Both the position numbers and the translations under genes were made by a program. This document shows positions 42,698-54,257 of a DNA stretch of 64,000 nucleotides, one piece after another. This stretch comes from Flammulina velutipes. Taxonomy: Eukaryota; Basidiomycota; Agaricomycetes; Agaricales; Physalacriaceae. Each line of letters begins with the position of its first letter. Within the stretch, counting starts at the first letter, position 1. The notes beneath the pieces were generated by a model, which worked only from the letters and a program-made list of their open reading frames with translations, did not search any database and had not been told where the DNA came from. The stretch covers positions 1,178,001 through 1,242,000 of the forward strand of contig CM022375.1 in the NCBI GenBank assembly GCA_011800155.1. Direction: 5' to 3'.

Positions 42698-43110
42698 TTA
42701 CTGATGGCGCGTCATGTCCATTGGCAGTAGGTGATCCAGATCGCTGACTAGGGCCTGTGCATCATGCATCAGCCAATGAATCAAAGCCACAGACACTTGG
42801 ATATTAAATACTTGGGGATCTTCTGTACGGTCCATCAGGCGCGCGCGGAACATCTTCGCCGTATCGTTCCGTGAACTTGCCTTCCTGCTGTTTGAGGCTT
42901 CTTGATTAGATGATGACGAAGACACGCACTGTGACTGCGTACAAGTGGCTCTGCCACAGGCATCGTCACAGCGATAGGCATGCGATCGGGTCCGTTGGTC
43001 TGAAGAGTATTGTTTTGGAGCGGGGCGAACGGTGTCAAATACACGGTAGAATGCGGCTGGTCTCCGTAGCTCTGGGAATGGTTCATGATGTGATGGATGG
43101 CTTGAAGGAT
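42698..43110 (-). other. possible terminal exon of an unrecognised gene
   Basis: A stop-free minus-strand frame of about 138 codons without an ATG near its start. It reads PAAFYRVFDTVRPAPKQYSS, has a short Cys cluster (RCDDACGRATCTQSQC) and a Ser-rich stretch, then DPQVFNIQVSVALIHWLMHD near the stop at 42698. It could be the last exon of a multi-exon gene extending to about 44.1 kb. Confidence 0.3.
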
Positions 43111-45261
43111 GGGCGGACGCACTTTATAGGCAGAAAAAAAGGCCACGACAAAGTCTCGCATACCACTGAAATTGTGATGTCGTTTCAGCGAGGCAATGTA
43201 CCCAAGTCAGATCTGTGGAGGAGACACTGATGATAACATGCAGTTGGAGCGTGTATCATGACTCACGAAGGCGCACACTTTCCCGTACATATATCAATTC
43301 AACAGATACGACGAAATGAAAGTGCTTCAAAAGAAGCTTGTAACTTCTTGAGGGATGTTTTCCTCATTTCTACTGAATTCCGTATGTCGCACCCGGGCGT
43401 GGAAGCAATCATCGCAAGCGTTTGGATAACCTCAAAATGCCGGTGATGTGGAAGGAAGATGCGCGATTTGACAGGTGCGAATGTAGAACCGGAAACGTCT
43501 GGGTAGGAATGTATTAGCTTAGACTCGGAGTCGGTGAGGGTTACGGTGTCCTGTATATAGCTGATTATGAACACATGTCCAGCTGTATTGACCGTAGTGC
43601 AGCATCTACAGGGATGCAGCGAGGACAGCCGGTTTGAATTGATTGCTTCGTGGTGGGTTAGTAGCCTAGGTTTGAGCATTTTTCAGCGCGTTAGACCTGA
43701 AGATTCCGAAGCTAGTATTGTGGCTTACATGTCATGATGGTCTAGCAATTGAATGTACCATCGCTTGGACATCCAGGCGAGAATTCAACGGTAGAAATAT
43801 TACATCATTCAAAACGATCAATCTGATTCCGGCCTAAGCTGAGTGAACATGCTACAGCAGCGGGTACATTGTCAGCCAATGAGTGATGTCGATTTTGTCA
43901 ATGTACTTACCGCCAGAGTTGACGCCGCCGAGTCCACTAAGTTCTCGAAGATTGGAGATCTGTTGTACACGAAGTGGGGAATAATTACCGGTGAGACGGA
44001 CTACATCTTTGGATGCATTCAAAAAGCATAGGCTAAAGAAAGAGGTCTTTGTTATAAGCATTGGTCGTATGGAGGGCCACGGCGCACGTACTTACTCTGG
44101 GTTACGTCAAACACAAAGACAGCAGTGTCCTGAAGTGACGATGTGTAAAGCATTCTTTTAAATTACTGGCGGCCACAGAAAAAGGGAGGGACTCAGAACA
44201 TATGAATGGGAAGACATTGAAGATGTCGTACCGTTCACCGGGGAGACGCATATGAATGTATGAGGTCGATATTTTTTGTGATTGACAGTGGTGACGTACA
44301 CTGACCCGGAAGCCTGCTCATATACTTACTCGGAACATTCATAACGTCCACGGATCGACATCGAAGGTACGCAAAAAAGAACGCGACTGCGAGCGGGCGG
44401 CAAGAGGAAAGCCCGATTCAGATCTTGGAAACGATTCCCACGACCCACCCACCCCCAGAAAAAGGAAGGAGGAAGATCTCGTGACCTTCACGGCCATCAA
44501 TGGATCAAGGATTCCGGTCCTTACAACCGCTGCGCCACTTATCGAGTTCGTCTACCACGACACAAGAAAATACAATTTTTAGAGCCATTTGTATGCCATA
44601 TCATCTCACCTCACATCTAATAGAAGGTCTCCCAACCTGTGAGAATATACCAGATATCTGAGTGAAAGGATTCCAGTATGTTATGCAAGAATCGGTCACA
44701 GAAAGTTACATGTCTTCGCAGAAAACCTTCTTTCATGAGAGAGCACTACTAATTGAGATCGGAATACTAAGGTAGATGGACGACGGTTTGCGCCACTAAA
44801 ATTCCCTTCAGTGGCCAGCCGCCTGATCGGCATTTGGCTCGCGTGGCTTGATCAGTGTCCAAGATCTGGATCGGGCTTTCCTCTTGGCGGGCGGAGCGGC
44901 AAACATGACCGATCAGTGGCGATACCCGGCAGCACGATCACATGATGCTGTTTGGATGGCGAATTGACATTTGAAATTGAGGGCCACGACAACTTGATCA
45001 GCCAGAAGGCTTGCTAAGTATCATAAATAGTCTACCATGAGATCTATCTGCTGGTGCTTTCACTTTTACAAGCCAGTGCCGACGACGACGATCAGCAACT
45101 TGTGATACACCTCGTTTGGGCCTCCATGCTGCTGACCTTGCCGCATGGATCGTTGGGCGAGGGAGTTTACTTCTGAACGAGTGGCGTCACAGCTCCATGA
45201 GTGATGAAAAGCTAGACGTATTTAATACCATAGATAAAATTTGTTCCGATAATGATATTCA
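43111..45261. other. unresolved region, perhaps decayed multi-exon gene plus intergenic DNA
   Basis: On the minus strand, short open pieces with splice-like ends occur (for example SPIFENLVDSAASTLA near 43960 and SYPDVSGSTFAPVKSR near 43480), but no full chain could be built. 44100-45260 looks intergenic and includes TGCGCCAC at 44531 and 44789. Confidence 0.3.
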
Positions 45262-46293
45262 TTAAGTACTTCCATGTAAATAATCAATGAAACAATGTAT
45301 CTCCCACTTCTGATCTGAGAAGTTGCACTGCTCCTCACGCTCGCGATCATAAGTTAAACCACCGAATGTGGTACATCCAGCCAACAGATCGAAAGGCTTC
45401 GGCCTCTCTGCTTTGTCAGGACATCGTTCCTGGTGCGCGCGAAGTAGAATGGCTCGATTATCCTCGCTCAAGCCGCGCACAATATAATCCGACATAGAAA
45501 CCAGAAGGGCAAGCGATAAATTGGAAAGGACGTCTCCAACCGTAACTCCTGCCATCTTGTCTGTCCGTATTGCCATGAACGGCCAAGGAATCTCTTTAGA
45601 GATCATTTGGAACTGTGTAATCCGAGGGGAGGTCGCCGGTTCCTTGCAGAAATCTTCGAAATTCAGTATTTTCCCATCTTCCATGAACTTCGCAGAAGTG
45701 ACTGGTTGAGTTACGTCCCAGTGAAGTCCGTTGGCAGCACTCAACGGCGGTGCTAGGCATCGGTTTATCTGTAGCGTGGGTAACTTCATTGCAAGCCGCG
45801 GTTCAAGAACAGGTCCATCTAAAGGGCTTCGTCAGAACGTGCTTCTGATGAGTGAAGGGAATAACTGACAGCACAGACCCGGAGCCCATGGACCCATAAG
45901 GATCATACAGAATTCAGGAAACCCGTCCGCCTGATACGTTGGCCGACCTGCTTGCGGTCTCGAGATTTTCTCTCTTTCGCAATCAAGGTCTTTCCCAGCT
46001 CCATCGGCTTCAAGCTGAGTAGTGAATTGGTGCAACAGTGTCAGGAGCTGCTGCCTATTCTGCGTCGGTGGAAAGTAGATGGCGGGGATGGGACCTTCTA
46101 GTGGTACGTCTTGCAAGCTCTGGACAGCTCTCTGAGAAGCTTGAGTAGGTATGGGGGGATCGCGTACTTTGACGGCTGGAAGAGAGCCGGAGGAAAGAGA
46201 TGCGGAAGTGGGGTGAGAAGACCTCGACGGTTTGAGTATAGAACGCGCAGGCTGTTGAGGAGGTCCAGTAGATGTGTAGCGATGATAAGACAT
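45262..46293 (-). CDS. DUF6699-like domain protein
   Basis: Exon 1 46293-45870 and exon 2 45818-45262 (intron 51 nt) give 326 residues. The N-terminal part is Ser/Pro-rich and disordered (MSYHRYTSTGPPQQPARSIL). The C-terminal part (about residues 170-310) has HWDVTQPVTSAKF, then EPATSPRITQFQM, IPWPFMAI, VTVGDVLSNL and CTTFGGLTYD. This resembles the WD(L/V)xxPPSTA...PATxPP...VTVxDVLxxLY pattern of the fungal DUF6699 family, which is abundant in Agaricomycetes and of unknown function. No signal peptide. The start is chosen at the ATG that follows an in-frame upstream region lacking coding character. Confidence 0.65.
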
Positions 46294-49200
46294 CCAGATT
46301 ATGGGAAATACAGCAGGAGACCTGAAATCAAGCGAACGATCAACATAAATATACCGGTGTGTCAAGAAAACAATAACATACGGCGAACGTCGAAAGCAAG
46401 GTAACAATAGACAACAGATTACAATAGACCCATAGGAAAGACAATAAGCCTTCGTTCGCCGTCGTTATGTTGACGCGGAATGGACGGTGACTGTAGGAGT
46501 TGTCGAATTCGGCATGAACGGAGGAACGACGGAGGCCAACCAAACACAGCTTTCGCGGTCCGCGATTCCGAGTTCGCCACATCAACGGCTAGACCCTATG
46601 GTAGGTGTAAAGTGGTCCTTCTTAATGCTGTTGAATCCGTTCTTTGATACACAGCCCGCCAACCAATGTGGCCTATATATGCAGAACAAGAGAATTGTTT
46701 CTCGTTTATACGCCACACTTGTAGGCAAATGGGGAGGTCGCTCAATGGCATCACCACTGCGGTAACGGCCCACATGAAAATGGTACTGGATTTCCGATTG
46801 CTCTCCTATTTTCCTATCTCACGCTCTCATAAACATCCTAGGCCTGCGGTGTTCAACTTGAAGTAGGATAATCGGAGAACGACCATAGGCTCAATGTGGA
46901 CTGGTTCAGATAGAGTATACATCACTCAGGTCTGTGTTTTACGAACGGGTAAACGAATCGGATTGACAGATAGTGTGACGCAGATAAATGCGCCACATAT
47001 GTTGGAATAGATACTTCGCCATGCAGTTGCCAGTCATCGAGTTGTTGCAGTACAACGCTCTTCGAAGATCGAGCCGCTAAAACCGGTAAGGTACAAGTTC
47101 CAGCCTTACTTACTCGTACAGATGAAAGCAAGAAATCTAGAACTGGACAGCCTGAGGAGATCAACATAAATGTATCGGGAAATAACACACTGCGAAGCAG
47201 AAACGAATGTTGTAACGGGAAACAAAATATAACAGGAAGATAAAGAAGATAATGAATCCCGAACGCAAGGACCAGTGACCACGAAGGAAACATGACGCCA
47301 GCGTCGTTCAACAAGAATATTCGTTCCACCGCCTCGAACGCCTTCCTCGGTGGTCCAACAGTCTTCTGCCAAAGACATGCCATGGAGCGAGAGCAGGCCC
47401 TCGAGCATCCGGAACGCATTTGGATCCCAGTGATCGAGCGCTTTCTGCCCAGCACTTGATCCCCGCGCTTGTAACTGCCTGGCCATGAGCTAGCTGCATA
47501 GATGTCAATTCCACATCCGCAGACGCATTATCTCCGGCTCTCGAGACCTGAGCGAATCTCCCGAGTGCATGATAGAGATAAGGTGCTCGCTGCATGTATC
47601 TGGCCCCAAGAAATGGACAGAATTTCGCACTGCAATACATGAACGACAGATAGGGCGCATACGGGTGGATAGAGATGAGATTGGGAGGCGAACTAGACGC
47701 GGAAAAGGGGATACTTTGACAATGAGGGGATGCATGACAAAGGCGTGGCCTGGGGGGAGATGGACGCTACGCGACGAGGCCATCCACCCGCATGTGACAC
47801 GCTCGAAGGACTTGATTCTCGGTTTCTGCGACTTGCCTCCTTGTTCAAGTGGGTAGGCACTAGACGAACGTAATGGGGGATATCTGGCGATTCATTAGTG
47901 GTGTAACGTGGAAGAGCATAGAAATAGCGTACATCAATCTGTATCGTCCACTGATGTTTGAAACCTTGCAGGAGCGGTGTCGACGTAGATGGAGACGGAT
48001 AAACGCAAGATATCGACATAGCGGACGGCACTCTGGGCGGGTGTCAGCATCTCTTCCTGTCCACTGAGCAAGGTACGCACCTGACTTTCAATATCGACGT
48101 GAACTGCCACCACCACTAGCTTTCTCATTGCTCGCACGTAGCCATACCAAGCACTCAGCACGACCGTTTCGTTGAGGGCCGGGGAGGTCCTACATGCAGC
48201 TAGATCTATCCAAGCTCCCGGTAGTGAAGACACGCGCTACGCTGCGAGTGAACGCTTGGGGACGTGGTGAGCAAGGCGCAAACGATGTGCGGCTCGACGC
48301 TTACCTCTACGAAAACTTCCGAGATGACGCTCGCACCATAGAGTAGCGCCCAGAGAAGCACTTTATTGTATCCTTAGTCGTCCCATGGTTGGGAGAGTGG
48401 ACTGCATGCGGCGGTTTTTCGCGTTTTTCGGTGTCGTCCTTCGTAGAGGGTCGCCATTTTCATACACGCACAGTAAAGCTGCAAGTTAAGTCGAAGTGAA
48501 CCATTCTGAGCACGAAAAATGAGAGGAGCATCATGGCGGAAGGAAAGACTAGGGCCCCGTAAGAAAGCCCAGATACATAATTTACCGTAAATTACCGCGA
48601 GATTTCGTCAAGGCCCTGGTAATTTACATGTAAAAAACTGTAAAAAACTGCGGTCATGTGACTGTAATTGTGGCGCCGCCTTACCTGGAAAGCTGAATTT
48701 TTTTCCAACAAGGTCCCGGACGTGTCTCTTGCCACGGACATCTGTGTGTAATAACAGTTGATTTCTGAGAACAAACAGCCTGTTTATCTCACCAATTGCT
48801 GCATTTTAATGAATAGATCTGTCTTCCTGGTTTTCATTGGAGTCAATGGGCCATAGAATCAAAAAGTGACATTCTATAGTATGCATTTCTGTCATGGTGA
48901 AGGCTCCTATCACATATACAAAGACATGGCTGTGTGTTTTTACAGCAAAGGAAATTTATTTAGTGTGGCGCACCTCACGTGGTAGCATTAGCGGTAAATA
49001 ACACCTCGAAATTCGGGGCCATGTCATGTGATTATTTACACGTAATTTACAGTGTAAAAAACGGTAAAAAAGGGTGTTGGTAAATAAGTAGTCGTTTCTT
49101 CCGACACCCTAGGAAAGACAGAACAGAATAATGTTCACGTGGGTTTGTAGACTTTTGTTTGGCAATGTGGCGCAATCATTCCTGCCTCTCCTTAGTGACT

Positions 49201-49568
49201 ACTCTCTGCGCATTGTATGACATTCTCTGCAAATTCTTGCATTGCTTGTCAGTGCGGAGGCTTCGTCCTTTCTAACTCTCACGCGCCACCACTTGTTGAA
49301 AGTGTGTACGGATTGACAAGATCCCGATCGGTTTCCCGGACACATCACTTTCGTACGGAACAAGGCTATGTAACGCGAGTCGATGACTTTTGAAACGATG
49401 GAGAGTTCAAGCCAAAAGGCAAGGTATAGGCTCTGCTCTGGCACAAAGGTGAACAACCCATATATTTCGACGAACACCAATGAAACTACAAAATTCAACA
49501 CGGAGAATGAAAGAGGTTTGAGAAAGGATGTGGGACGGGTACTACTTAATTTCCTTCGATGTAGAAGA
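46294..49568. other. 3.3-kb region without a confident gene
   Basis: Several open frames at 46900-48230 on both strands look coding-like in short stretches but could not be linked or recognised. 47150-47260 resembles 46320-46420 (both contain ATCAACATAAAT), suggesting duplicated upstream sequence. 48560-49110 is an AT-rich repeat-bearing stretch described separately. GTGGCGCA-type motifs lie at 46989, 48965 and 49167. Confidence 0.35.
48560..49110. repeat. AT-rich repeat-bearing segment, MITE-like
   Basis: Two related blocks about 400 bp apart. 48575-48660 has GTAAATTACCGCGAGATTTC, GTAATTTACATGTAAAAAAC and GGTCATGTGAC. 49000-49085 has GCGGTAAATAACACC, CATGTCATGTGATT and GTAATTTACAGTGTAAAAAA. 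Parts are direct and parts inverted. Ends are not defined. Confidence 0.35.
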
Positions 49569-50333
49569 TTAGGCGAGCACGACAGGCCCTCCCTGGTTGC
49601 TGTCCTTGACGAGAGAGAGAGAGGTGAGACCTTCTAGATTATTTTGGCCGCCGTCAATTGCTGGAGTAACACACAAGATGAAATGAGAAACACACCAGAG
49701 TTGCTCTCGGTACCAGCGAAGGCAACGATTTGCCCGAAAGTTCCAAACGAGATATCGGGGTTGGGAGGATAGGCCTTATCCGACTCTTGAAGAAACGTGA
49801 GCCTTCAATTGTCTACGCGAACGAGCGCTCTTACCTTTGATGACAGCCCTTCCGTTGTCGGCCTCAAATACGACAAAGCTCAAGCGTCCCACGTAGCCTT
49901 TCTTGTCCTTGCGCCCGAAGACACCGACGATCCATTGGTGATCTGAGAGTGGCGTAAGCGTTTAGCAGGGGGACAACGAGTGAAGAAAGTCTGACCATCG
50001 AGATCAAAGGAGTAATAATCTTTGTTGGACGTCTCGATCCCGTGCAATTTGGAGACGTGCGAGCCTCCAGTGAGCACGTAGGTGGGTTTAATGCCAAAGA
50101 CACGATCACCCGCCCAAAGTTCAATCTTGATGATTCTTTCGATGTTCTGCTCGACTGGGAAGTTTCCGTCTGGAGGATATCAGTGAGGGTAGGTCGGGCT
50201 GAGTACACCGCAAATGTAGCTTACAGTCAATGAGATCGTTGAAGGACTTGTTTCCTGTCGCGTTCAAACCGACGGCGGCGGTCTGGCTGATGCTTCCGAG
50301 GAGACCTGGAGCGGTGGAAAGTTTGAGGGACAT
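49569..50333 (-). CDS. jacalin-like lectin-domain protein, copy 1
   Basis: Five exons (50333-50225, 50169-49996, 49942-49835, 49785-49696, 49633-49569) give 181 residues. Exon lengths (109, 174, 108, 90, 65) are identical to those of the inverted copy at 51576-52333. It starts MSLKLSTAPGLLGSISQTAA. The domain follows with IIKIELWAGDRVFGIKPTYV, LTGGSHVSKLHG, YYSFDLD, HQWIVGVFGRKDKKGYVGRL and FGTFGQIVAFAGT, then DSNQGGPVVLA at the end. The order of strand motifs (I-x-V/I...Y...HG...F-x-L...W-I-x-x-V-x-G...L-x-F...FG-x-FG) fits the jacalin-related beta-prism fold, a sugar-binding domain. No signal peptide, as in cytosolic fruiting-body lectins. Sugar binding itself is inferred. Confidence 0.75.
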
Positions 50334-50418
50334 GTTGTAAGAGAAGCTGTTAGGAGCTTTGTATTCAAGAGAGATGAGGAGCTGGGATGCTGTTTTGCGA
50401 CCAAATGCATACCTCGTC

Positions 50419-50424
50419 TTTATA
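50419..50424 (-). promoter_or_regulatory. TATA box of lectin copy 1
   Basis: TATAAA within GGTATAAAGACGAGG on the minus strand, about 90 bp before the ATG. The same sequence precedes copy 2 at 51485. Confidence 0.65.
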
Positions 50425-51486
50425 CCTCTCAACCGATGGTCAAGGATAGTCCGTTGAGTTAGCTGAAATTCTCCGCGTTCAATAGAAATGACTCTAGACA
50501 AAAGGATTCGCAAAAAAGACACAGGCGTTTGGAATATCCGAGTTTCTTTGGATGGCGACATGGTCAGACGCCATTCCCAAGAGACGACATACCTAGCTGG
50601 ATGCAAGATTCCTGTCATCGGGAAGTTAAACTGCCGATAACCAGATGTTCACTTGATGTCCCCGGAAGTGCTTGAGGCGGGCCCAGAAGCGAGAGCACGC
50701 TTGCACGAGTGGATGATGTCAAAGTGTCACTGGGAAAATTTGAGACGCAAAAGATATGTTTTCTATTGGAGACCGTGAGTAGTACTTATGGCTCTCGGGG
50801 TACTCACAGACGATGTGTTGCTCTGCGGTTTTACAACTTCTATCAATAGTAGATGGGCTGTCGATAACAACTCCAAGAAGCGAAGATACGTGCACATGAT
50901 GGTTGGTCGTGGAAGATGCCGACCGGCCCGCCATGCTAACTCTTTCATAGAACCCATGATGCCACTGGCGTTACACACGAAAACAGGTAATTATTGCTCC
51001 TGGTCACAGAAACTGATGAGGAACTAATAGATCGCTTGACGTCTCTAGCTTTTGTGTCCAATTCCGCCGTAGACGGTATATTTTGTGCGCCACATTGATC
51101 ATCCCTACATTGGGTATTCTACACATGGTTCGACACAGGTATTGGTGAACATTATTTTAGGGCTTGCGCTAGCACCGGTAGGACTGTCATGGAAGGGGTG
51201 GCACCATGGCCACGAATACTTGTCCAAGACTAGGGACCATGGCTCATGGGTGCAAAAGCGACATCTGCATATCGGAAGCTTGACTTCCCGATGACATCCA
51301 TCTTGCATCTAGCTAGGTATGTCGTCTCTTGGGAATGGCGTCTGACCATGTCGCCATCCAAAGAAACATCGGATATTCCAAACGCCTGTGTCTTGCTTTG
51401 TCAATCTGCTCGTCTTCAGTCATTTCTATTGAATGCGGAAATTTCCAGCTAACTCGACGGAATATCCTTGACCATTCGTTGAGAGG

Positions 51487-51492
51487 TATAAA
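51487..51492 (+). promoter_or_regulatory. TATA box of lectin copy 2
   Basis: TATAAA in GGTATAAAGACGAGG, 89 bp before the ATG at 51576. Conserved with copy 1. Confidence 0.65.
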
Positions 51493-51575
51493 GACGAGGT
51501 GTGCATTTGGTCGTAAAACAGCATCCCAGCTCCTCATCTCTTGAACACAAAGCTCCTAACAGCATCACTTACAAC

Positions 51576-52333
51576 ATGTCCCTCAAATTTTCCACCGCTC
51601 CAGGCCTCCTCGGAAGCATCAGTCAGACCGCCGCCGTCGGTTTGAACGCGACAGGAAACAAGTCCTTCAACGATCTCATTGACTGTAAGCTACCTTTCCA
51701 ATCCACTCAGCCGAACACTATCCTCACTTCCATCCTCCAGACGGAAACTTCCCAGTCGAGCAGAACATCGAAAGAATCATCAAGATTGAACTTTGGGCGG
51801 GCGATCGTGTCTATGGCATTAAGCCCACCTACGCAATCACTGGAGGTTCGCCTGTCTCCAAGTTGCACGGGAACGAGACGGCCAAGAAGGATTATTACTC
51901 CTTCGATCTTGATGGTCTGACTTTCTTCACTCGTTGTCATCCTGCTAAATGCTGACTCCACTCACAGAAAACCAATGGATCGTCGGTGTCTTCGGGCGCA
52001 AGGACAAACAAGGCTTCATCGGACGCCTGAGCTTTGTCGTCTTTGAGGCCGACAATGGAAGGGCTGTCATCAAAGGTAAGAGCGTTCGTTCGCGTGGAAA
52101 ATCGAAGGCTCATGTTTCTTTTAAGAGTCGGATACGGCCCATCCTCCCAAGCCCGACACGTCTTTTGGAACCTTCGGGCAGATCGTCGCCTTCGCCGGTA
52201 CCGAGAGCAACTCTGGTGGGTTACTTGTTTCATCTTGCGTCCAAAACTTGACGGTAGCCAAAATCTAGACGGTCTCACCTCTCTCTCCCTCGTCAAGGAC
52301 AGCAACCAGGGAGGGCCTGTCGTTTTCGCCTAA
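51576..52333 (+). CDS. jacalin-like lectin-domain protein, copy 2
   Basis: Exons 51576-51684, 51741-51914, 51968-52075, 52126-52215 and 52269-52333 give 181 residues. It is nearly identical to copy 1 in protein and promoter; differences include KFSTAP for KLSTAP, RVYGIKPTYAITGGSPVS, and NETAKKDYYSFDLDENQW. All four introns are in equivalent positions (phase 1 each), so the pair arose by recent duplication. The final exon DGLTSLSLVKDSNQGGPVVF completes the domain. It is probably a cytoplasmic carbohydrate-binding protein co-regulated with copy 1, given the shared TATA region. The jacalin-like fold is inferred from the strand pattern, not from a search. Confidence 0.75.
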
Positions 52334-52986
52334 TTCAAGTCTGATGCGTTGAAGGAATTTAGCAGGCACTTTTTTTTTCTCTTACCCAACTCTTACCGTT
52401 CCCTTTCTATTCTCCGTCGTTGATTGTGTAACTGGATTGTCATTTGTTCAAATATATTGTGTTCTTTATACTTGCCTCGCACCTTTGACACAGGACGTCA
52501 GAATGACTTCGAGTCCGGCATTTCAATAATCACATCCTTGTGATGATACATGATACGGAGACCCAAGAACGACCTGGCAGCCCCACGTGCAACCGCGAGA
52601 GACTGTTCTTCGAATTTCCGCCCTGAGTAAAAAAGGTGGAATCGGAAAGCCAAGGGTGTCTTATTACCTTCTTAAGAAATGGAAGATGTTCGGTCGATTG
52701 TCCTACCATGTCGAGCCCGTGAGGAGGCGCAACATTTCCAACGGCGAGTGGAACAAAGCGTCTTATATGGCGTCCAAGGACCCATCATCCGCTGAATAGT
52801 CGTGATGACGGTGGAAGGCAGGAAGTGTTATGGTTTGTGTATCCTTATGGGCGCTAAATTCAGTGGCTTTTCTCTAAGAGGCACGCTTTGTCTCTATACA
52901 GCAGCAACTAATCCAGCCAATAATTCAATGGCGACGTCGAACTTGAAGCTCAACGCTCAGCGGGATTAGGTGACTTCGTCTGCGGC
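52334..52986. other. intergenic, convergent 3' ends
   Basis: 3' flank of lectin copy 2 and of the first seven-helix gene. A 52587-52799 frame lacks features. No gene supported. Confidence 0.4.
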
Positions 52987-54257
52987 TCATGATTGTCCGA
53001 GTGCCGTCTTCCCACCATTCTCGCGATGACAATCGATTTCCACCCCAACTCCAGCAGACACCTCCGACGTGATGCTACGCTCGAGGTCAACATTATTTGC
53101 CGTGACAGTCCTAGGAGTCACCGGTTGTGCGAAATGCAAAGTCTCCGCCAAAGACCGCATCGTCGACCTCATATCAGGCAAGGATGTTCTACACATCCAG
53201 GTCTCATTCGGTCGTGCATATCCCGCTGCTACGCGAGCAATAATCAGTGTCGGCGCAAGCCCCTACACGTTGTCATCAGCAACTGTATATATCGAGGGAG
53301 GTAGTACCTACCGTAATGGAAATCGCTATAACTCTGGGAAAAAAATACCGCACATCAAGTTCTTCGGAAATGTACTGGCTGTAAACCTGCAGCCCAATCC
53401 TAATCGCATTGATAGCAGCGTACAGGAGGGATGATTCGACGAGAATCTCCATAAGCCCACGATAAGTTTTGAGTGAGGCCCTCCAACCACTGACGCGAGC
53501 GATGCGGTAGATAATCGCGGTAGTGCAGAATATGTTGGTGAAGACAGTTGCCGACACGTACAGGAGCTCTGGGTTGGCGAGCTGGTTTGGTGTCTTGGAG
53601 AATGATCTGTAGGTGAGGATCGTTCGCCAGATATAACAGACTGAATAGTGATGTATATTAGAGTAGTAGACAAGGCTGTTTCAAGCTGAGTACGTACCTG
53701 ATAGTGCTCCAAAGGATGTCAGAGGAATGATTATTATCAGCCAGTTTTTGCCATAAAGCACCCAGCATCGCCAAATCTGTGTGTTGCATGTTAGATGAGG
53801 AGAAGACTCAGGCGGGCTTGTACTCACCATGACCATGTCCGCCAGTAGAACGTTCAAGAATGACATGATACCATTGATTACAGCTAGCGAAATTGAATGC
53901 CCGTCTTGATAGGACAAAGACGCCACGAATTGCGCCACACGGGTTTCTCCGTGTTTAATAAACATATCGTCGACAGAGATCCAGATGATGATCGTCTGGA
54001 TAGTAACAAGGATCCACATCGCGGTAATAAGGATCGCGGAGCCTATACGATGACTGTTTTCGAGAGCCACTCAACATGCAGTCAGACGTAGCAAGTCAGA
54101 GCAAACTCGACCACGTACAGATTATGTAGAGCGCAACGAAGTAAACAGCGGTGTATATTCCGTAGGCCAAGACGTCTAGGACGATCGCATTGAGGCTCGA
54201 TGATAGTACATATACAATCTGTTCGTCTGTCGCGCCGAAATTGGAGTCGGAGGACAT
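52987..54257 (-). CDS. seven-transmembrane orphan protein, tandem copy 1
   Basis: Multi-exon minus-strand gene starting MSSDSNFGATDEQIVYVLSS at 54257 and ending GKTALGQS. In order it shows DVLAYGIYTAVYFVALYII (TM1), SAILITAMWILVTIQTIIIW (TM2), a loop with FIKHGETR, GIMSFLNVLLADMVM (TM3), IWRCWVLYGKNWLIIIIPLT (TM4), LLYVSATVFTNIFCTTAIIYR (TM5), SGWRASLKTYRGLMEILVES, LLYAAINAIRIGLQV (TM6), then TM7 ending GLAPTLIIARVAAGYARP. The C-terminal tail carries TMRSLAETLHFAQP. This is the large Agaricomycete family of seven-helix proteins with IWRCWVLYG; ligand and function are unknown. The repeat of the whole gene at 57690 and 61958 supports the model. Confidence 0.8.

Larger units (their letters stand above)
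50334..51575. repeat. inverted-repeat promoter region between the two lectin genes
   Basis: About 300 bp upstream of copy 1 (50334-50640) is repeated in inverse orientation upstream of copy 2 (51280-51575), including GTCGTCTCTTGGGAATGGCG and the TATA region. The spacer between (50640-51280) is single copy and holds a TGCGCCAC motif at 51086. No gene is needed here; the open frame running through the promoter and intron 1 of copy 1 is incidental. Confidence 0.7.

Noticed and set aside
50121..50618. 165-residue continuous frame on the minus strand
   Set aside because: It runs from the promoter through exon 1 and into intron 1 of lectin copy 1. The spliced model matches copy 2 exon by exon.
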